Part shown: positions 12,027 to 23,055 of the stretch, piece by piece
Layout of the letters: each line of letters opens with the position of its first letter
Numbering within the stretch: position 1 is the first letter of the stretch
Assembly (NCBI GenBank): GCA_964017125.1
Contig: CAXHKU010000956.1
Coordinates: 27,251 to 91,250, forward strand
Direction of reading: 5' to 3'
Source of the DNA: Flabesymbios commensalis
Lineage: Eukaryota; Annelida; Polychaeta; Terebellida; Flabelligeridae
Length of the DNA: 64,000 nt
Made by a program: the position numbers and the translations under genes
The notes under the pieces: generated by a model
Database searches by the model: none
Told to the model about the DNA's origin: nothing
Seen by the model: only the letters and a program-made list of their open reading frames with translations

Positions 12027-12568
12027 TAAACATTCCAGCGAAGACGATGCCTCCACCCCCTTTTTTGGGTCAACTTAGTAGACGTTGGTCCAACATTAAA
12101 ACAACATCGTCTTCGCGTATCGTGTTTGCCGAGCTGTTATTCCGCAGTAGGCCTACTGGGTATGTTTGCATTGACGTTAATTCATGTAAACTTCCTTTTT
12201 GTATAGGAGTTCTCTTACAACTTGTAAAGTGAGCACATACTGCCTTAGCAGACTTTGCTGAGGGGATAACGTATTACAACGGAGGGGGATGCTCATTCTG
12301 AGGCGTATACGTCACTGATCTGCATGTGCAGGTCTGTGGTAGGTAGGCCTATACACACTGTGTCACGCTGTAGGCTACCCACCTGTGATTATGTAATATG
12401 TTACACTGTGACATGACTAAGCTACTGACTGTGGATTAAATCTATTTTATTTCTAAATATCTAAGGAATAAAAATGACATATTTGTTCTTTTCAGCTAAA
12501 ACTATTATCCGAGATTGATACATTATATAATCCTCTAGCTAGAAAATTGAAGAAATGACTATTTATTT

Positions 12569-12720
12569 CCCAGCAAACACAAATCCATCACTGTATGTTG
12601 TTATATGGTGATTATGTTATTGTTTATGCTGGCTCAATGTTGTACCAGCGTTGTTGACGGCGGTCCAGCATTGAACCTGCATTGGGTCATTGTCCCGTGG
12701 TCGCTGTGTGGTGTGTCAGT
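12569..12720. mobile_element. CAGCAAAC-family MITE, diverged
   Basis: Starts CCCAGCAAACACAAATC; the inner arm TTGTACCAGCGTTGTTGACG is recognisable. The right end is worn. Confidence 0.45.
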
Positions 12721-13700
12721 GTATAGGCCTACATCCAGGTATTATCAGCTTGGCTGTCTAGACATCCCCATCCCGAGCTGAATAAATATCATAGAGATGA
12801 AAAAATATCATTGAAATTAACTAGCTATATTTAAGTATGATCAAACGTCAAAGTAAATAATAATGAACATTATCAAAATATCACGATGGAAAGTGATTTA
12901 CAACGTCACATAAAGGATGGATATATGTTGATATTGAGATGCCTGTGGGACTGGGAGGATCGGGTTAAGCATCCTTATCACACGGCATATTAAAAAAAAA
13001 CACGCAAATTTGGAGCAAAGTTAACGCTTCTCGGCGAAAAATGAACGCTCGAGGCTTCTCGGCCCAAAATGTCAATTTAAAGCACTGACGTCTCTCAAAA
13101 AATGTAAAAAGGCATACATTTCCATTATTCAGCATTATGACCCCATCCACGGAACACTAGATTATATAAGGACACTGCTGGTGTTACTGTATAGTTTATT
13201 TGTGTACGCGGTTAGCCTGTAGACCATACATTTCATCTTGGAATGTTCTTAATAATATATGTATATGAGAGACGTGGTTGACGAAATGAATGAATGGATA
13301 TATATGAAATTCCTATAGCGCCTACGGTAACTCCTAAGAAGGGGTGTTCAGTATGGCTGTCGTTATCTCATTCCGTGTCTTGCTAAATAAGGTGGGGGGG
13401 GGGGGTGTCCAACTATATTCTGGTCAATTAAATTTTGTTATCAATAGAACCACTAGTATAGTAGTCTATGGTATTAAATTCAAACCTAATTATATTACCG
13501 TGATCGTTCGTATATTATACATGTAAGCTACACCCGTGTTTGCATGTTAAGCTGCGTATTAAATTAATGTAATAACTACAACCACAGAATATTATAATAG
13601 CGATATTAGAATTATGACTAGGGCCTATACTGAGTTATAAACATTTTGACTACAACTGCGTGTCTCTCACTTAATATGACTGTCGCCCAATGGGAATTAT
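12721..13700. other. Non-coding stretch
   Basis: No gene or repeat family recognised; a G run lies at 13392-13402. Confidence 0.35.
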
Positions 13701-13965
13701 CGCGCTCCTGGGCCAGGAGAACCTCCTGAGGATGGTGAGATGATTGAGATGACACTGTCCTCCAGACACAGGATTCGAAGTTTGAGCCCTGGCGGTCTGA
13801 GGCCGAGCACGCTACCTCTCGGTCACGGAGGCTCCCCACAATACTGACTTTCACACGTGGATGGGGAAGAAACATTTTTTGTTTCTTTCAAACCGCCGAG
13901 ACCGGGAACCGAACTGGCATGAAAGGCAGCGGTGCTAACCACTACCCTAGGGCCCCCGCCCGTGG
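13700..13965 (-). mobile_element. tRNA-derived dimeric SINE, - strand copy
   Basis: Reverse complement of the element at 22731-23039. The tRNA-like head with an A-box-like stretch (GTAGTGGTTAGCACC on the - strand) is at the right. A second tRNA-like unit follows toward the left. The 3' tail differs from the + copy and no flanking duplication was found. Confidence 0.75.
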
Positions 13966-13979
13966 CGGTATCTGGGTAT

Positions 13980-14080
13980 AGCCGGCAAACACAGACGTTC
14001 AACCATGCCGGTTGACTAAATGCTTGTTCAGCATTGCCGACGGTGGACCAAAATTGAACAAACGTTGGCTCAATGGCAGG
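13980..14080. mobile_element. CAGCAAAC-family MITE
   Basis: GCCGGCAAACACAGACGTTC at the left; the inner pair CATTGCCGACGGTGGACC is clear. The right end is lost. Confidence 0.45.
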
Positions 14081-14603
14081 TCAATTTCAGACATTCTACA
14101 TATTTATTGTAAGTAATAAATAGCAACGGAGCAAATGGAACGCATACTTATTTCGGCGACCGTCGATAAGCAGTGATTATATGACAGTGCATCAGATCAT
14201 GAGCGACCACATGTCTCAGACACGGGGTTGACGTTTTTCATAACTAGTGGTCGCTCATTGTACTATATATTCAAAATAATCATGAAGAATCATGTATTTT
14301 TTATATATTTTAATTTGAAATAAAATCATTTTTATAACAAACTACGTATATAAACAGATATACTAGTATCAATAACTAAAAAAAACTACTATCTTTTTAT
14401 TTTGCTTTGTTATCATGTAATCATGTAGTCATCGACCGAAAATGGTGAGTTGCGAGAAGAATTAAATCTACCACCTTTTTGTCATTTTCACATTCCCTTG
14501 GAGACGACGGACCCCCCTCATATAGGTCGGTCAGCTCTATGTATTACCATGCTTACAATTGTAGCATTTTCGCTTATATTGTAAGGTGTTGCATATGTTC
14601 GTA

Positions 14604-14690
14604 CCCAGCAAACACGAGACATTGATCCAATAGTGGGCCAGCGTCGAAGCCGTTGTGCCAACGTTAACCCAACATTAGGTCAGTGTTGCG
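14604..14690. mobile_element. CAGCAAAC-family MITE, left part
   Basis: TA is followed by CCCAGCAAACACGAGACATT; the centre GTCGAAGCCGTTGTGCCAAC is intact and the right end is truncated. Confidence 0.55.
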
Positions 14691-14930
14691 ACAACAACGA
14701 TTCTTGTCAATTTAAAAGTTTTTGTCAAAACAGTACTACCATGGGCACTCAATAATGCTGGAGAAGGTTATTTTATGCATTATATATATATATTTATAAT
14801 GAAGTATGTTGCTCTAATTTTATTGAATTACGAGTATATAATATAGCGTAGTCATTTACCTCGTCATTTAAGTACTGGTAGTTCTAGTTACAGTGCATGT
14901 GTGAGGACTTGATGACCGCAAGGGTGTGAC

Positions 14931-15035
14931 CCCAGCAAACACGAGACGTTTGCCCAATGCTGGTTAGATATCGGGTAGACGCCTTAGACGGTGGGCCAAA
15001 ATTGAACCAGCATTGGGTCAACGTCTCGCATGGGT
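14931..15035. mobile_element. CAGCAAAC-family MITE
   Basis: CCCAGCAAACACGAGACGTT at the left faces GGGTCAACGTCTCG at the right; the terminal part of the right arm is missing. Confidence 0.6.
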
Positions 15036-15294
15036 CTGCAGTGCGGCACTGTGTATTGGCGCTAGCTATACTTTCATGTAGTCTGGTGTTTGATGATTGC
15101 AGTTGTAAGTACAATATTAAGTTGTTGTGTTTATTGGAGCATGTTGAACCCTGCTTATAGAGGCTTGGTAGTTATAATATACTATCAGTGATAATTATAA
15201 TATCTTATAACACGATTTATTAAAAAACATCATATTAATTTTATAATATTTATTACACGATTTTTAAGACAAGTCACTACATCTGGGACGGGGT

Positions 15295-15344
15295 GTTAAG
15301 AGTGCTTGCACAGTATATTAAAATACTGTGCAAGCACTCCTAAC
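15295..15344. repeat. Short hairpin, 22-bp stem and 6-base loop
   Basis: GAGTGCTTGCACAGTAT faces ATACTGTGCAAGCACTC, with one mismatch over the 22-bp stem. It is isolated from the MITE families, so its origin is unclear. Confidence 0.7.
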
Positions 15345-15699
15345 ATGTGAACTAACAAAGAAAACATCTTGTCTACATATATATCTTATATACGACTTCA
15401 GTCCTCTTGTTATTTATCATGTTTGTAGACGGGATATCATACCGCAGCCATTGGGCTGAAGAATTAAACTGAAGTGAAAATCTGAACGCGAACTTTGCCC
15501 ACGATTATATTTGACCTGCTCGTGTCTAACATTATTTGCAAATGGTGGTCCTGTTAGGAGCGCGCAGCGCGTTGCCCTGTGCGAAATTAACGTCGATACA
15601 CTGGTCTCAACCTTAACTCGACGAGGCCGCCATTAACGTGATCGCCAAGTCACATTGAGAAGGGAGAAACAAGGATATTTCTCTGTAAAAAACCCACAC

Positions 15700-15762
15700 T
15701 GGATCAGCGGGGCTCGAACCCGGGAGGCAGTCAGGCGCTCTAACCATTGCGCCACGTTCCTT
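15700..15762 (-). mobile_element. tRNA-like SINE head or tRNA pseudogene
   Basis: On the - strand GTGGCGCAATGGTTAGAGCG resembles an A box and D arm, and GGTTCGAGCCC is a good B box. Only about 11 bases separate the D and T arms, too few for an anticodon arm, so it is not a working tRNA. Confidence 0.5.
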
Positions 15763-16245
15763 ATCAGCATCAGCCTATTCATAAGTAAAGGGGCGTGCAT
15801 AGGGGAGGGGCAGAGGGGTCCTGAACCCGCCCTTCACATTGAAAAAAAGGGGAACAACCATATTTTGCTAAATTTCATCTTGGAACTCCCACCAGAAAGC
15901 TGTGCACGCCCAGGCTGAGGTATACCTATTATTATGCTGGTGTTGGTGAGTAGTGGAAGCCATGTTATCAAATGCATCGTTAAGATTCTACACATAGAAG
16001 CACCGCGTCGGTGACTGCAACCAGCCATAGACAGTGATAGCCTACTAGTACTAGGCCTGTCAGGCTTTTTTTCCTAAAATGTCCACATCGTCATATATCT
16101 TGACACGTGCAGGGAATAATTTATCTGGTGTAGCGAAGCAGTTTGCTACACAATTTGGGACAAATGCTACACAATGATATGTTGGTGTACACAGCAGTTT
16201 TTGACATGGAGAATAGTAACTTGGCACGTTCACGGCTTCTACACT

Positions 16246-16360
16246 GGGCCGTTATTCTCGTACAAGTTACGATATATCGTAGGCTTCGGATTGGTCGAGA
16301 TGGCCATCTCGACCAATCCAAACCCTACGATATATCGTAACTTGTACGAGAATACGGCCC
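16246..16360. mobile_element. Near-perfect 115-bp palindromic MITE
   Basis: GGGCCGTTATTCTCGTACAA leads into a palindrome meeting at TCGAGATGGCCATCTCGA with no loop. The right arm ends TTGTACGAGAATACGGCCC. A single arm of the same family lies at 51111-51163. Confidence 0.8.
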
Positions 16361-17599
16361 CTGCTACACAATTTTTCTGCAATTATTCCTTGTGACAAAC
16401 TTTGTCCAGGCCAGGCGAAAGCCAAAGTTGTGCGATATATAGTGTATAGGATACGTTAGCCTCCAGCAGTTATGTGACCAACCCGGGACGATGACACAAC
16501 CTTGCCCCAGTATATCGGGCTATTATGTCAAGCGCTGTGCCAACATTACGTTATTGTTGTGTCTATGTCCAGTGTTTGGGTCCTGATCTAACGTTGTATG
16601 TATATCCTGCAGGATAATTATGGTATGATGACTTACAGCAGTATGTCAGACGTGCTACATTTATCTTAATGAATTTATTATTATGTTTTCAAGCAAAACA
16701 AGCAAGGTTCATCAGCGACATCTACCTGGTAATGTGGATATACCGCTGTTTAGAATTGAAGAGATATGTGATTAATTGTCCTGTAGAGTATTAGATAAGT
16801 ACTCATTTTCAGTAACCAGTAAATGTTGGGGCTTACTTGAAAAGTGAGTGTACATGGGTACAATTTGAATCAAAATGTATACCACTCGTACTCTAGCAAA
16901 TGTTATGTTGATTTCTCTAACTTATCTTGTATGAAGGACAACCAATAAGGCTAACACTGGCTATAGACGTGATTGACGTGACTAGCACGTTAAGGGTAAA
17001 CATGACGGTCATGAACTACCAGGGGGTAATTAGTTTCTCACATATTAAGGTCCACACACAAAATGGCCCACTTCTCCCACATAAGGGCTGCGACGTCAGC
17101 CACATATTGAGCTACATCAATTTGCAGACGTGAGAGATAAGAAAAGGTATGCGGCTTTCCCCCTTATATATATAAGCCTAAACATTGGAATTAGCTTCAG
17201 ATTCTGCTAGAATGCACCATTTCAAGACTTTACTTCAAAAAAATTTCAGTGGGCATGCCCCCGTACCCGCGTGTTTCATCACTCGTTCACAACACTGGCA
17301 GCGCATTTTTCAAAAATCCCCCCGCTCTATTTTTTTTTCTGGGGAAAGCCCCGAGTCACTTCACCTTATGACAGTGGAGCTTAACATGCGTTCCGAGATT
17401 AGTTAAATTACCCATATGTCTACACTTAACAGCTTATATCATACGACTAGAAATATCTAGATAGATTAGAAGTACAAAAATGTGCGCTATAAAGCATAAT
17501 GTTGGCAATAATTAATACAGGTAACCCTCGGCAACAAACTGTTTTGTATTTCAAATGATGGACATTACCCCATATCTACATGGCAGCATACACGTGACC
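16361..17599. other. Non-coding stretch
   Basis: No gene or clear repeat. The open frames at 16927-17133 and 17185-17406 have no recognisable domain. Confidence 0.35.
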
Positions 17600-17675
17600 T
17601 TAACGCAATGTTGGTGCAGCGTCGCAGAAGCTGGACCAACATTAGCCCAGCATTGCTTCAACATCCGGTGTTAGC
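17600..17675. mobile_element. CAGCAAAC-family MITE, inner part
   Basis: AACGCAATGTTGGTGCAGCG faces CTGGACCAACATTAGCCC. The outer ends are absent. Confidence 0.45.
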
Positions 17676-17729
17676 TGTGATCCAGGTACGCGGATCTCAT
17701 TTGGCTACGTGTCACTCTAACACAGACAT

Positions 17730-17836
17730 CCCAGCAGGCACAATACGCTGGTCCCATGTTGATCCGATGTTGGGCCACCGTCGTAGACGGTGGGCCAACA
17801 TTGGATCAGCATGGGGCCAACGTATTATGCCGGCTG
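17730..17836. mobile_element. CAGCAAAC-family MITE, well preserved
   Basis: CCCAGCAGGCACAATACG to the complementary right end. The centre GGCCACCGTCGTAGACGGTG is a strong palindrome and the inner arms read GATCCGATGTTGG and CCAACATTGGATC. Confidence 0.75.
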
Positions 17837-17939
17837 TTTTACGCTAACATTACATTATAATATGGCGGCTTGGCCTGGGGTCTAGCTCGTATCTCTCTGT
17901 CGCAAAATGTGCTGTGTCATGTCCCCTATTATTCTGTTT

Positions 17940-18480
17940 GCGCTGGACATTAGCCAGTTTGATGTTGTTTTAATTCCAAGACAGCGTTGAAGACGTCGTC
18001 CCGACATCAGGCTAGCGTTGCGTTGATGTCTTTATGAATGTTGTTCCTATAAATAAGTAAGTTTGAATGATATGTCTCTGTGTCTGCGCTTACCACCCAC
18101 AAACAAGCCAACAAATACCTTTGTCAACTCGTCAACTGAAAATTCTTTACAAATTGGCCAAGGTCATCTGCCTTTCATCATTTAATGTCGTTCAGTAGCA
18201 ACTTCAATTTTCGTGTATTTTATTCCGACAGTTGTTTAACAAAAAAAAGTGTCAATTATTTTCATTATTGTTGTGTTCAATATCCGGGAAAATGTTATGA
18301 TTAGCTGTAAGCGACTATGTAAACGTTTAATGAAATGAGTATGTTTTTCTATTGGACCGATATTTGATAATTCGCACTCTACCATACACCCTATCGTACT
18401 GCAGCAGTACTCATCAAGATCAGGTGCTTGTCAATTCAAGGCTCTAATAAAATGACGAGATTCTGAATTATGTAAATCTG
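17940..18480. other. Mostly non-coding; diverged CAGCAAAC-family remnant at its left
   Basis: 17945-18030 keeps a TTGATGTTGTTTTAATTCCA inner arm. The remainder is AT-rich with nothing recognised. Confidence 0.35.
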
Positions 18481-18487
18481 CCGCTAC

Positions 18488-18610
18488 ACAACGAACACGA
18501 GACATTGAACCAATGTTGGATCAATGCTGTCCCGCCGTCTACGACGTCGGTACAACATTGAACCAATAACATTGACCCAACATTGGTTCAATGTCTTGTG
18601 TTTGCTGGCT
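18488..18610. mobile_element. CAGCAAAC-family MITE, nearly complete
   Basis: AACACGAGACATTGAACCAA at the left faces TTGGTTCAATGTCTTGTGTT and TGCTGG at the right. The right arm carries a short extra AACATTGA segment. Confidence 0.75.
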
Positions 18611-19737
18611 ATACAACTTGTTGTCAAACCTTTTCGCGGTACTTTATATAACGTGAAAGATACGACCCTTTAATACGAAAATGACTACATGTCATATTGA
18701 AGTAACAATGAATCTCAAGGTCATGTGAGGTATCAACTAATCCATGGGCTACTGAATTAGCATTTACCTTTTCCGACCGTTATTTAATATTTATTTTAAA
18801 AAATTAGTTTAATTAGTGATTACTACGAATCTTATGGTAATATGTTCAACATTATTGCTGTTCGTAGTCAACATGATATCACCACAACGTTACATTTATA
18901 AGAGGGGTGGTCCCTATCTAATCTAGGTGGTCCCTATCTAATCTAGTCTGCAGTGTAGCAGTTCACATGCTATTTTCAGCATATAAAGTTTGTACCGACT
19001 GGCAGCTCAATGAGTAACCGTAAATGTTTTTGGATTTTGTTCTCGTGTGTTTTATCTATTTGCATTCGAAGTTCTTAAGTACCGTTTGCCAGCTAAACAT
19101 TTATGAATAACAATCAATGCAATGTCATTTTTAGCATTGAAAATGAGTATATTCAAATGAATACGTTGACATGATTGACTAGCAATATAGACCGTCTGTA
19201 TAATTATAAACAATAGGCCATCTGACTGACAATAAATTAACGATTTAACAACAATGCTTACTTAGAAACCTAAAGAAGTACGGTATTGTTTATGGTGAGA
19301 TTACATCAGTATTTTTTGCTAATCAATCACCGTGATTGCTTTGACATCTAGTTTTGGTGTTGAATGTGTCATATACGATCCCTAAATCCAGACTGACGAG
19401 GTGAAACAGACTAACAGGAAAATATAGAGGCCACCATTCTGTACCTCCCTCAGCGAACCTAAACAGCTATCATAGCCTCAGCATGGAACAAATTCCCAAC
19501 AAACGTTCCACCAATGTACAGCTAAGTGTTAAGCAAACGTTAAACAAATGTCACTTCAAATGTCTGCGACGCTGGACCAGCATTTGAAACAACATTGGCT
19601 TATCGTGTAATGTTTATAGAGTTATATGTGTATCAGTCACTGCTCTCAATTCAATATCAAAGCGATGTGAACTGACCTTGTCCACCGCGCCCACCGCGCT
19701 CAGGCATAAACTCATATACTTAGTAACTTAAGCCACG
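18611..19737. other. Non-coding stretch
   Basis: Holds a dispersed repeat at 18900-18985 (GGTGGTCCCTATCTAATCTA, itself doubled). A degraded CAGCAAAC-family copy lies at about 19494-19605. No gene seen. Confidence 0.4.
18900..18985 (+). repeat. Dispersed repeat, copy 1 (internally doubled)
   Basis: GAGGGGTGGTCCCTATCTAA followed by TCTAGTCTGCAGTGTAGCA. The GGTGGTCCCTATCTAATCTA block is duplicated in tandem. Copy 2 is at 21862-21912 in the same orientation. Confidence 0.75.
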
Positions 19738-20690
19738 ACTCCACATACGCGTGTTCACCGAAATCATTGAAAATAGAAAGAGCGACTCCACATGCACGTC
19801 ATGCGTGATGCGTATTCGTTTTGGGCTCGCGTATTCACCGCTCTGGGAGCGGTCAACACGCATCACGCGAGCCTACAATTACGTCATTTTATGGATTCTC
19901 CCTTTTACCTCCCCCCCCCCCCCAAGATCATTGCATGTGATCCAGGGACAACCATATCAAACATAGGCCCTATATCAAAACGTTGCCTTGGCATTTATCG
20001 TTTCTTTTGCGCGATTGACATTAGCTAGTAATGGCACAATGTGAAACAGGATATCTCCGAACTGTTCCGTGGTCATTCGAATATATTGATGGAAACGTTC
20101 TGAATCCAATTTCAATTCTTTCACTAGATGATAATAAACCCCATATAGTTTTATTTGTTTGTTTATCTCATGGATCCACCACATGTGCATTCAACATTGT
20201 ATTTTCATGTATAGGTAGGCCATGCACACAAGTCTGTTAAGTTTAATCGTCATCCTGAATTTCGCTAATCAAACGTTTATATAGGGCCTATAGCCAAATG
20301 AGGTGTCATTCCCCTGTGTGTGAAAAGGCCACAGGAGATCCGCACTGGCAGGGCTCCTTCAGCAAAAATGAGTTTGACGCATCACATTTTGAGGTACATG
20401 TGGAGTCGTGCAATACATGTACGCATCACGCTTCATGCATCACGCATCACGCGTATGTGGAGTCGTAGCTTAAGGGTACGACTCCACAAATCTGGTTGCC
20501 CGGCAGAATCCATAAAATGACGTAATTGTAGGCTCGCGTGATGCGTGTTCACCGCTCCCAGAGCGGTGAATACGCGAGCCCAAAACGAATACGCAAGACG
20601 TGCATGTGGAGTCGCTCTTTCTATTTTCAATGATTTCGGTCAACACGCATCACGCTTCACGCATCACGCGTATGTGGAGGTCGTTGTAGC
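19738..20690. mobile_element. Internally deleted PIF/Harbinger element with long inverted ends
   Basis: The left arm starts CGACTCCACATACGCGTG and extends through TTATGGATTCT at about 19892. The inverted right arm occupies about 20500-20690. A further end-like block at 20390-20470 suggests nesting or a duplicated terminus. The arms are rich in GCATCACGC motifs. A transposase fragment lies inside on the - strand. Confidence 0.65.
19975..20190 (-). pseudogene. Harbinger transposase N-terminal fragment
   Basis: The 71-residue frame contains WWIHEINKQIKLYGVYYHLV, then RFHQYIRMTTEQFGDILFHI. This is the conserved N-terminal block of Harbinger/HARBI1-type DDE transposases (aromatic W-x-H, then RFxxYxRM). 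The DDE core is missing, so the copy cannot act on its own. Its place between the long inverted ends supports the superfamily call. Confidence 0.7.
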
Positions 20691-20741
20691 GAGACAAAGT
20701 CAATTTGAATGTTGAAATTAGCTACCCTGGCACTTTAAGGG

Positions 20742-20745
20742 TTAA
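20742..20745. repeat. Right end of a worn TTAA MITE
   Basis: GGCACTTTAAGGG is followed by TTAA. The left part is not recognisable beyond about 20690, where it meets the Harbinger arm. Confidence 0.35.
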
Positions 20746-20758
20746 ACTGGTTCGTTTC

Positions 20759-20855
20759 AAGCAATCACTAGGCATTCACCCAATGTTGTTTCAATTTTGG
20801 ACCAGTGTCTTCATTGAAACAACATTGGGTGAATGCCTCGTGTGTTCGCTGGGTT
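20759..20855. mobile_element. CAGCAAAC-family MITE, compact
   Basis: GGCATTCACCCAATGTTGTT faces AACAACATTGGGTGAATGCC, then CTCGTGTGTTCGCTGGG. The inner arms are exact over 20 bases. Confidence 0.75.
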
Positions 20856-20885
20856 TGAAGTAGAGCGTTTTGTGAATCCATAGAT

Positions 20886-21085
20886 TGTTTCTACCCCTTC
20901 TCGTAAAAGGATATAATATTGTGGGGCACCTCAACGACGGAGAATTGGCTTGCTCGGCCTCAGATCACCAGGACTCGAATTTGGAATTCTGTGTCTGGAA
21001 GGCAATGTCATTTGATTAATTTCCCCATCCACAGGAGGTTCACCTGATCCAGTCTAGCTTGTATGTGCAAAATATTGCCCCGTGC
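20886..21085 (+). mobile_element. tRNA-derived SINE, 3' monomer
   Basis: Corresponds to the second unit of the 22731-23039 SINE (CTCGGCCTCAGATCACCAGG, GTGTCTGGAAGGCAATGTCA). The first tRNA-like unit is missing. Confidence 0.65.
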
Positions 21086-21099
21086 TTGATTTTATCCAT

Positions 21100-21260
21100 T
21101 TCAGTGCGGGGACCGACTGTAGCCTGATGAGATTCTGACGTCTAAATTCATCCCCGCACTGAAAGAGTAAAATATTTATAATGGCAATAGACACATTTAT
21201 GATGATTTAAAATTGAAAAAAAAACCTTTAGTCTCTGTGGTTTACAAGGGTATTATCCTT
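21100..21260. mobile_element. TTAA-type MITE fragment (CCCCGCACTG subtype)
   Basis: CAGTGCGGGGACCGACTGTA faces GACGTCTAAATTCATCCCCG. It is related to 33048-33284 and 41309-41543. The terminal TTAA is not preserved. Confidence 0.5.
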
Positions 21261-21483
21261 GACACATGCATGTGGAAATCAATGGCGTGCCGGACTTATC
21301 CTGTTCAAGCCTGAATTTACTATTGTCATCTTGTAGTGGATGAAGATGATTTGAAGAGGGTGAAAAATTGAAGAAAATTAGTAAACCAGTTTCATGTAAA
21401 TTTTCATTTAAAATACCTTGATTGTAGGAAAATTAAGTCTGTTATCAGTGATGTAAAATGATGCTTTAATGCAAACATAGACA

Positions 21484-21692
21484 TTAACCCTTTCACCGCT
21501 AGTCACAAATATAGTCGTTTTAAATTTGTTTTATGGGCAGGTTATATCACAGTTATTGGGAATGAAATGGGTGAATAAACATCAAAATGTGCAAATCTTT
21601 TTTGAACAAATGGGAGTAATTATCACCCACTTGAAGAACTTTGTGGGTCGCGGTAGATGGGTAGCGAGACACAACTTCGAGGGGTGAACATT
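21484..21692. mobile_element. TTAA MITE, left end kept
   Basis: TTAACCCTTTCACCGCTAGT at the left and the internal hairpin TCACCCACTTGAAGAAC / GAGACACAACTTCGAGGGGT. The right end is lost. Same subtype as 35583-35924 and 44803-45060. Confidence 0.55.
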
Positions 21693-21861
21693 ACAAGTTC
21701 AAGTTCAAATGTTTATTCTTTAAGCCTCACACGGAGGAATACAATAATTGCTGTGACACAGGTGGCTCTTCTGCATGCACCTTTGTCGTCAACATTTGAA
21801 ATCGGTTCTGAAGTATCACGGTCCATTGAAATCGAACTTATTTATTAGCAAAGTAATAAAC

Positions 21862-21912
21862 GAGAGGGGTGGTCCCTATCTAATCTAGTCTGCAGTGTAG
21901 CAATTCACATAT
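21862..21912 (+). repeat. Dispersed repeat, copy 2
   Basis: GAGGGGTGGTCCCTATCTAA then TCTAGTCTGCAGTGTAGCA, single rather than doubled; see copy 1 at 18900. Confidence 0.75.
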
Positions 21913-22490
21913 TTTCAGTTCATTGTTTATTTACATGTACTTGAAAAAATACAATCTAATACATATATACAAATTATGTCCACTCATGTCGGCACATCAT
22001 GACATGGCATTTTTACCGTATATTATGGGATGTACAGCCCCTCCCTCTATGCCCATATTAGTACACGCCGCGGGAATACTGGATACTAATATGTGAGTTA
22101 TGAGAGAGGAGGATATATAGATGTCATCATGTGAGTGTGACGATCAGACTGGTTACAGACGGCATCCACACTGACAACATCTACATGGCGTCAGGGGGCA
22201 TCTCACTAAGAAACTATACAAAATTAATCTACTCTCATTCTATTGGAGAAGTTAAGATTAATCACAAAGGTTGATCATAGCTTTTCTGATTGAAATAAGA
22301 TAAATTTAAGCTCAATTTTCAAATTCTTAATGGAATGTACCCCCGACGCTGAAAACTACCGACGCTGCTGTTTGCACTGAAGATACTACTTATAACGACA
22401 CGTATGTAACAAACTATTTTGGTATGCTCAGTTGAAGGATGTAGTATTTTTTATCCCCCGCCCGACGAAGTTGGAGTGTGGTTTATGGCG
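21913..22490. other. Non-coding stretch
   Basis: Nothing recognised except, at its right, the start of a fragment related to the central-array element. Confidence 0.35.
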
Positions 22491-22660
22491 TCGGCACTCG
22501 CCTTGCGACCATTATTGACTTTAATATCTTCAATATACATGGCAAACTGTGCTATATCTAGGTAGACCATTTACTGTAAAACAAAGTGTTCAGGGAAGGA
22601 TGCACCCTGAAAAACATTTATTACGCGCGCGGGGTGAGTGATTATGGCGGCCGGGTGGCC
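22455..22660 (+). repeat. Single-unit relative of the 4.8-7.2 kb array element
   Basis: CAAACTGTGCTATATCTAGG, ACTGTAAAACAAAGTG and GGATGCACCCTGAAAAAC follow the order of the array unit. Only one unit is present. Confidence 0.55.
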
Positions 22661-22730
22661 TTTTTGTTAAATTTGTCTCTGGTTTCTTTTATAATTTTCG
22701 ATAACTAAACGTTCTCTTTGACGCTGACGG

Positions 22731-23039
22731 GCGGGGGCCCTAGGGTAGTGGTTAGCACCGCTGCCTTTCACGCCAGAGTCCGGGGCTCGGTTCCCGGTCT
22801 CGGCGGTTTGAAAGAAACAAAATTGTTTCTTCCCCATCCACGTGTGAAAGTTAGTATTGTGGGGAGCCTCCGTGACCGAGAGGTAGCGTACTCGGCCTCA
22901 GACCGCCAGGGCTCGAATCTCGAATCCTGTGTCTGGAGGACAGTGTCATCTCAATCATCTCACCATCCTCAGGAGGTTCTCCTGGCCCAATTTAGCCTAT
23001 ATGTGCACAAAGGTGGCCTAAAGCCCGATTCATTTCATT
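22731..23039 (+). mobile_element. tRNA-derived dimeric SINE with 16-bp target duplication
   Basis: Two tRNA-like units in tandem: GGGTAGTGGTTAGCACCGCT ... GGGGCTCGGTTCCCGG, then CCGTGACCGAGAGGTAGCG ... GGGCTCGAATC. It is bounded by identical 16-bp copies of TCTTTGACGCTGACGG at 22715-22730 and 23040-23055, direct evidence of retroposition. The intact duplication points to a fairly recent insertion. Transcription by RNA polymerase III is expected for the class. Confidence 0.88.
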
Positions 23040-23055
23040 TCTTTGACGCTGACGG

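Noticed and set aside
15700-15762. A working tRNA gene on the - strand
   Set aside because: Good A and B boxes, but there is no room for an anticodon arm.
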